64,000 nucleotides of DNA, from NCBI GenBank assembly GCA_026388185.1, contig JAPLKG010000020.1, positions 49,978-113,977 on the forward strand. Direction: 5' to 3'. The notes below the pieces were generated by a model that saw only the letters and a program-made list of their open reading frames with translations, was not told the origin of the DNA and made no database searches. Each line of letters opens with the position of its first letter. The stretch's first letter is position 1. Below, piece by piece: positions 59,502 through 64,000 of this stretch. The position numbers and the translations under genes are program-made. This stretch comes from Candidatus Eisenbacteria bacterium. GTDB taxonomy: Bacteria; Eisenbacteria; RBG-16-71-46; JAFGJU01.

Positions 59502-61309
59502 TGGGCAACAGGAGACCGCTCATTGCGCTCCTGGTATTCTTTGGAGTGCTCATTGCAGCCGCAGTGTTGTTTGTTGCTATGCTCGTTGGAAAGACACCGG
59601 AGGTCAAAGAAGGCAGTTTCCTGGTTGTGTCGCTCGGAGGGACTCTGCCCGAGGAGGCCACCAGTCTTTTTGACATGCCGCTTCTGGAAAAGCAACAGAT
59701 CACACTGAAAGACGTGCTTGAATGCTTGGACAAAGCGAAAATCGACAAGAGAATCAGGGGCGTGGTCGTGAAGATCTCGCCCTTCTATTTCGGGTGGAGC
59801 AAGACCGAGGAGATAAGAGACAAACTGGTTTGGTTCAAGGAAAAGACTCACAAGCCTGTTGTTTGTTACCTCATCTCCGGAGGCGACAAGGAATACTACC
59901 TCGCATCGGCGTGCGACAAAGTGTACATGCCGGAAGCCAGCGATCTGTTCGTAGACGGCCTCGTGTCCGAAGTGACGTTCCTCAGGGGGACTCTCGATAA
60001 ACTGGGCATCACGCCCGACATGGAGCACATCGGAATTTACAAGAGTGCCTCTGACATGCTGACTCAGAAGACCTTCACCGAAGCCCACAGAGAAGTCGCA
60101 AACGCAATGCTCGACGACTACTTCAACAGGCTCGTTGATGCGATCGCGAAGGCGAGGGGCTTCAAGCCGGAAGAAGTGCGCAAGCTGATAGACGAAGGTT
60201 CGTTCACCGCTCCGGAAGCGCTTCGCGCGGGTTTGGTTGACAGTCTCATCTACGAAGACGAGCTGCACACGCTTCTCGGCGTCAAGAAAGAGGCCGAGTT
60301 CACGACGGTTTCCCTCGAGGACTACGTGCGCGTGAGGCCGGCTTCGCTCAAGATCGCGCGGGGCCCCAAGATCGCCGTCATATACGCCGTCGGTACGATA
60401 ACGGAAGGGAAGAGCTCGTACAGTCCTCTCTGGGGAAAAACGCTGGGTTCCGACACGATGGTGGAAGCCTTGAGAGATGCGAGGAAAAACAAGGACATCA
60501 AGGCGATCGTCCTTCGCATAGATAGCCCGGGTGGGTCGGGTCTCGCTTCGGACATCGTGTGGAGAGAAGTCAAACTGGCGGAGAGAGAGAAACCCTTCGT
60601 GGCCTCGATGTCCGACGTGGCGGCTTCGGGCGGCTACTACATCGCCATGGCCGCAGACACGATTGTTGCCGAACCAGGGACCGTCACGGGTTCGATCGGG
60701 CTGGTGAGCGGCAAGTTCGGGACGAAAGGACTATACGACAAGCTTGGGATGAACAGGGAAATAGTGACCCGCGGCGCGAACGCCGCGATGTTCTCCGACA
60801 CGCGGAGCTTCACTCCCGCGGAACGGAGAAAACTCCTGGAGCAGATGTGGGAATGGTACATCGCGTTCGTGCGCAAGGTTGCAGAGGGCAGGGGCATGAC
60901 GGAGAAAGAAGTGGACGGCGTTGCGCGAGGTAGGGTCTGGACGGGGGCGCAGGCAGTCGACGTAGGCCTTGTGGACGTGATCGGCGGGCTCGACCGCGCA
61001 GTGGAGATAGCGAAGGTGCAAGCGGGTATACCCAAAGATTCTCCCGTGACGCTCGCCATCTATCCCAAGAGAAGAGTGTCCGTCCTTCAAAGAATATTCA
61101 GGAGATTCTCGTCCGAGGCTTTGCTCAGGACGGCCGTGGAAGGGACCCTTGGGGGAGTTGTGGGGGGCACTCTGGACGGGGCTGTGGCGGGGGCCACGAC
61201 CGGGCTTCCGTCCGACTTGAGAAGCGTGCTCGAGCCGCTGCTCGCACAGAGGCTCATTCGCCCGGGAAAGCCCTACTACCTGATGCCGTATCGCGTGGAG
61301 ATAAAATAG
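59501..61309 (+). CDS. sppA: Signal peptide peptidase SppA, 67K type
   Basis: Membrane-bound serine protease of 602 aa that degrades cleaved signal peptides or lipid-associated proteins. One N-terminal helix (LLVFFGVLIAAAVLFVAM) anchors two tandem SppA repeats: the N-domain holds the catalytic Lys region GIYKSASDM (about 186-194), and the C-domain the Ser motif DVAASGGYYIAMAADTI. GTVTGSIG after it completes the fold. A low-complexity Gly-rich segment (LGGVVGGTLDGAVAGA) lies near the C-terminus, beyond the usual domain. The start overlaps the TPR gene stop. Confidence 0.95.
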   Translation: MGNRRPLIALLVFFGVLIAAAVLFVAMLVGKTPEVKEGSFLVVSLGGTLPEEATSLFDMPLLEKQQITLKDVLECLDKAKIDKRIRGVVVKISPFYFGWSKTEEIRDKLVWFKEKTHKPVVCYLISGGDKEYYLASACDKVYMPEASDLFVDGLVSEVTFLRGTLDKLGITPDMEHIGIYKSASDMLTQKTFTEAHREVANAMLDDYFNRLVDAIAKARGFKPEEVRKLIDEGSFTAPEALRAGLVDSLIYEDELHTLLGVKKEAEFTTVSLEDYVRVRPASLKIARGPKIAVIYAVGTITEGKSSYSPLWGKTLGSDTMVEALRDARKNKDIKAIVLRIDSPGGSGLASDIVWREVKLAEREKPFVASMSDVAASGGYYIAMAADTIVAEPGTVTGSIGLVSGKFGTKGLYDKLGMNREIVTRGANAAMFSDTRSFTPAERRKLLEQMWEWYIAFVRKVAEGRGMTEKEVDGVARGRVWTGAQAVDVGLVDVIGGLDRAVEIAKVQAGIPKDSPVTLAIYPKRRVSVLQRIFRRFSSEALLRTAVEGTLGGVVGGTLDGAVAGATTGLPSDLRSVLEPLLAQRLIRPGKPYYLMPYRVEIK

Positions 61310-61319
61310 GAGGTAAGCG

Positions 61320-62171
61320 ATGCGAGCCTCAAATACGTTCCGCGTTTTGACAAACGCGACCGTCGTTTTGGTTCTGCTCGTCTCATGTGTCATGGTGCTT
61401 GCGGTCACTGCAACTACGTCCGCAAGGGCGGCGTCTCCCGCGATGGCGCCTGCCACGACGGGGTCTGCTGCGATGGCGTCCGGCGGCGCGGTGAATGTTT
61501 CGAAACAGGCGAATTCTAACGCGGCCGCCTCCAAGGAAAGGGTGAAGATGATGCTAAAGAAGATCCATTGGCTCGGTCACGATTGCTTCCGAATAGACAC
61601 CGAGAACGTCATCTATCTTGATCCCCTCGAGCTCAAACAGGGAGCAGCATCCGCAGACATCATTCTCGTCACGCATGACCATTTCGACCACTGCTCGCCC
61701 GCGGACGTTGCAAAGATTCAGAAGAAGGGCACAGTGATAGTGACGACCGCCGATTGCGCAAAGAAGCTCTCGGGAGAGACGAAGATTGTGAAGCCCGGCG
61801 ACAAGATCACTGTCAAAGGTGTGACAATCGAGGCGGTTCCTGCGTACAACATTGACAAGAAATTCCATACCAAGGACAAGGGCTGGGTAGGCTACATCAT
61901 CACGGTTGGCGGAACACGCATTTACCATGCCGGCGACACCGATCTCATCCCCGAGATGAAGACCTTCAAGGCCGACATCGCATTTCTTCCGGTTTCCGGC
62001 ATCTACGTAATGACGGCAGAGGAGGCCGCCAAGGCAGCCGACGCCATCAAGCCTCAAATGGCGATTCCGATGCACTACGGGGTCATCAAGGACCTGGGGA
62101 CCGACAAGGACGCCGCGACCTTCAAAGAGAAGTGCAGCGTGCCGGTGGAGATACTCAAGCTGGAGAAATAG
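61320..62171 (+). CDS. UlaG-like MBL-fold metal-dependent hydrolase with signal peptide
   Basis: Zn-hydrolase-like protein of 283 aa with an N-terminal hydrophobic signal (VVLVLLVSCVMVLAVTA) and an Ala/Ser-rich linker, so probably exported. The metal motif HDHFDHC is at about 118-124, then HAGDTDLI and PMHYG, the UlaG/COG2220 pattern. Members of this group often act on phosphate esters or lactones. The signal ends in TSARA or a nearby site. It begins 10 bp after the sppA stop and ends the operon. Substrate unknown. Confidence 0.88.
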   Translation: MRASNTFRVLTNATVVLVLLVSCVMVLAVTATTSARAASPAMAPATTGSAAMASGGAVNVSKQANSNAAASKERVKMMLKKIHWLGHDCFRIDTENVIYLDPLELKQGAASADIILVTHDHFDHCSPADVAKIQKKGTVIVTTADCAKKLSGETKIVKPGDKITVKGVTIEAVPAYNIDKKFHTKDKGWVGYIITVGGTRIYHAGDTDLIPEMKTFKADIAFLPVSGIYVMTAEEAAKAADAIKPQMAIPMHYGVIKDLGTDKDAATFKEKCSVPVEILKLEK

Positions 62172-62249
62172 GACGTCGTTTCCGGCGGTTACGGATTTAC
62201 GTCACTGGCGACGACGAAGTGTACCCTGGTTTCACTCGAGGTTTGTGAC

Positions 62250-64000
62250 ATGTGGTCCGGTCGTCGGGGGGCTATTTCACACAGGCAAGACGAGAGGCCG
62301 AGTTTCGGTCATGGGCCTGGCCATGGGTTTGGCCGCGCTCCTGGCCGCACACATCTGCTTGCCCGCACAGTACTGCTCTTGACGATCTTTGTCCTGTCTT
62401 CTGCTTTTCTCCTTTCAACAGCATTGCCTGCCTTTACCGCCACGTGGAGTCCTGAGATGCAGGTGAACGTGGAGGACACCTCCGACGATTTGAACCCCAT
62501 GGTGGTTGTTGACAGTGTAGGGACGGCTTGGGTGTTTTGGATGGGTATTGACGCTAGTCAGGGTGATTTTGAGATTATGTACTCACGTTGGACGGGGGAA
62601 GGTTGGACACCCGAGGAGAGGGTGCACCCGGACAACGTGCAGAAGGATGCGTGGTTGGGGGGAGCGTCCATGGGGCGGGACGGTATTCCGTGGGTGGTGT
62701 GGGAGCGGTATCGAGGTGGGACGTCGCCTTACTGTGACGTGTTGACGACGCACTGGGCAGGTGCAGGATGGTGTGAGCCTGAGACGCTGTATGCGGAAGG
62801 CGGGGAAGGACAGAGCTATGAGATGGCGTGTTTGGACACTAGTCTGGTTTGGGGAGTGATAAGTGCGTATGTCAAGAGAGGAACCGCGTATGATTGTGAT
62901 CTTTTCTTCCGCAGTCGTGCGGATGGGGTATGGTCATCGTTGGAACACATAGACAATCCGGTGATTGAGGATTGGGATCCTGACATAGCGGTCTCTGGCT
63001 CGGGTGTGCCTTGGGTTGTGTGGATGGAGAGAGACGGAGGCCATACGCTTCACTGCATCTATCGGGGCGACACAAGTTGGTCGGAGTCCCTTCTTTCCAT
63101 TAAGGGCCGTGGTCCTTCGATATGTTTCAGTGGCAGTGAGGGACCTTGGATAGTGTACTTTGACAGCACTTCTGATATTTGCGGTGCCTTTTGGGATGGT
63201 GAGGATTGGAGTTTCAGTGGTCCTATTCCTTTGCCGTATGCGACTTCGGGTGAGTGGGACTACAAGCCCATGATGAGCGGCACTGTGGACGGTGGGCCTG
63301 TAGTAGTGTGGCCGAGGGCGGATCATAACAACGTGTATCGGGGGGACGTGTACGTGAGCCGGTGGGCGGGTTGTTGGTGGAAGGGAGAGGAGTTGGTGAC
63401 CGAGCCTGACAGCGAGCTTGTGGCAGTAGATGGGTGGCCAGATGTTGGCGTAGGTACGGGAGGTCGGGTGTGGGTGGTGTGGGAGCGGCAAGTTAGTTCC
63501 GGTGGTTGGGACTATGACATCTGGGCTCGGTATTCGGATGATTTTCTGTCCGAGCCGTGGGTCAAGGGTTTCAGCGCTCGTGTAGAGGGAGAGCGGGTGG
63601 TGGTTGAGTGGAGCTGTCGGGGACAGGTGAGGTTCAAGGTGTACCGTGCAGAGTTGGGACGGAGGTATCGATACTGGTTGGATGTGGAGTCGCCTTTTGG
63701 GGAGTTGTGCGAGGAAGTGGGACCGGTGTTGGTGAAGCCGTGTGAGGGAGGAGTGAGAGTAGGCTTTATTGGAGTGAGGCCCAACCCGTCAGGAGTGGGT
63801 TTCATGTTGGGTTATTACGCGGGGGCCAGGAGAGAGGCGGAGTTTGAGGTTATGGATATATCCGGGAGGTTAGTGAGGCGTATAGAGTGTCCAGGGGGAG
63901 AGGGAGAGGTATTGTGGGACGGTAGGGATGAGAAGGGTAAGGAGGTGAGACCCGGGGTCTACTTTGCTCGTTTCTTGGCAGGAGGGCGTGCCAGAGGTGG
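62250..64000 (+). CDS. Secreted beta-propeller-like protein with FlgD-type sorting domain, 3' end missing
   Basis: The frame from ATG 62250 stays open to the window edge (583 residues so far). A basic N-terminal stretch precedes the signal TVLLLTIFVLSSAFLLSTALP. The mature part has repeats with W-rich strands, e.g. PWVVWERYRGG, VPWVVWMERDGG and VWVVWERQ, suggesting a propeller of the sialidase/sortilin kind. At the end, FIGVRPNPSG to SGRLVRRIECPGGEG and RPGVYFARF forms a FlgD-Ig-like C-terminal sorting domain. The coding strand is unusually rich in G and T (GTG, TGG, GGG), unlike its neighbours, so recent acquisition is possible. Confidence 0.8.
   Translation, partial: MWSGRRGAISHRQDERPSFGHGPGHGFGRAPGRTHLLARTVLLLTIFVLSSAFLLSTALPAFTATWSPEMQVNVEDTSDDLNPMVVVDSVGTAWVFWMGIDASQGDFEIMYSRWTGEGWTPEERVHPDNVQKDAWLGGASMGRDGIPWVVWERYRGGTSPYCDVLTTHWAGAGWCEPETLYAEGGEGQSYEMACLDTSLVWGVISAYVKRGTAYDCDLFFRSRADGVWSSLEHIDNPVIEDWDPDIAVSGSGVPWVVWMERDGGHTLHCIYRGDTSWSESLLSIKGRGPSICFSGSEGPWIVYFDSTSDICGAFWDGEDWSFSGPIPLPYATSGEWDYKPMMSGTVDGGPVVVWPRADHNNVYRGDVYVSRWAGCWWKGEELVTEPDSELVAVDGWPDVGVGTGGRVWVVWERQVSSGGWDYDIWARYSDDFLSEPWVKGFSARVEGERVVVEWSCRGQVRFKVYRAELGRRYRYWLDVESPFGELCEEVGPVLVKPCEGGVRVGFIGVRPNPSGVGFMLGYYAGARREAEFEVMDISGRLVRRIECPGGEGEVLWDGRDEKGKEVRPGVYFARFLAGGRARG

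Noticed and set aside
1-64000. tRNA or rRNA genes, CRISPR arrays, IS elements
   Set aside because: No cloverleaf, rRNA-like stretch, regular spaced repeat or transposase was seen on either strand.

Overview
The window looks like chromosomal DNA from an uncultivated Gram-negative bacterium, probably a candidate phylum of the FCB superphylum (Eisenbacteria, KSB1, TA06 or similar). The evidence is an outer membrane (TolC-type factor, TonB-dependent receptor, PorV-like barrel), several secreted proteins with FlgD/type-IX-secretion-like C-terminal domains, a DUF6754 membrane cluster, a System II cytochrome c maturation pair and a moderately GC-rich composition. The placement is inference; no rRNA or tRNA gene was seen.

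Layout. 1-5127 (+): drug/toxin efflux operon (OMF end, HlyD-type lipoprotein, two ATPases, two permeases). 5144-8306 (+): polyferredoxin/membrane protein pair, a GAF-PP2C phosphatase and the broken tail of a TPR gene. 8309-16021 (+): orphan PstS-like lipoprotein, four-gene membrane cluster around a FN3-DUF6754 protein, then TldD (with a Tat signal) and TldE. 16072-17601 (-): NhaD-like antiporter. 17925-24614 (+): tetraheme cytochrome c, ResB, CcsA, pentaheme c/cytochrome b fusion and a membrane spermidine-synthase-like protein. 24705-28621 (-): AmmeMemoRadiSam module in which all three proteins carry export signals. 28789-30558 (-): dCMP deaminase and an MFS carrier. 30644-36005 (-): surface/secreted proteins, one driven by a perfect sigma-70 consensus promoter.

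36687-45719 (-) is a long nucleoside uptake and salvage operon: hpt, deoxynucleoside kinase, EutN/CcmL microcompartment vertex protein, uridine kinase, thymidine kinase, BMP-type binding protein, ATPase, two permeases, purine nucleoside phosphorylase and a metallo-hydrolase. Divergently (+) lie an amidohydrolase (nucleobase/nucleoside deaminase-like) and an RpiB-family protein with an N-terminal amphipathic helix plus linker, typical of microcompartment encapsulation peptides, and Asp in place of the catalytic Cys. Together they suggest that imported nucleosides are split by phosphorolysis and that the pentose phosphate is processed in a microcompartment whose other shell genes are outside the window. 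This is the strongest candidate for a little-described system here.

48290-56769 (+): surface operon (TonB receptor, PorV-like, NHL lipoprotein, sorting-domain protein, Ig-like lipoprotein), ended by a hairpin. 56857-57270 (-): AraC-type regulator. 57694-62171 (+): ApgM-type phosphoglycerate mutase, TPR protein, SppA and an UlaG-like hydrolase. 62250 to the end (+): start of a secreted protein with unusual G/T-rich composition, cut by the window edge.
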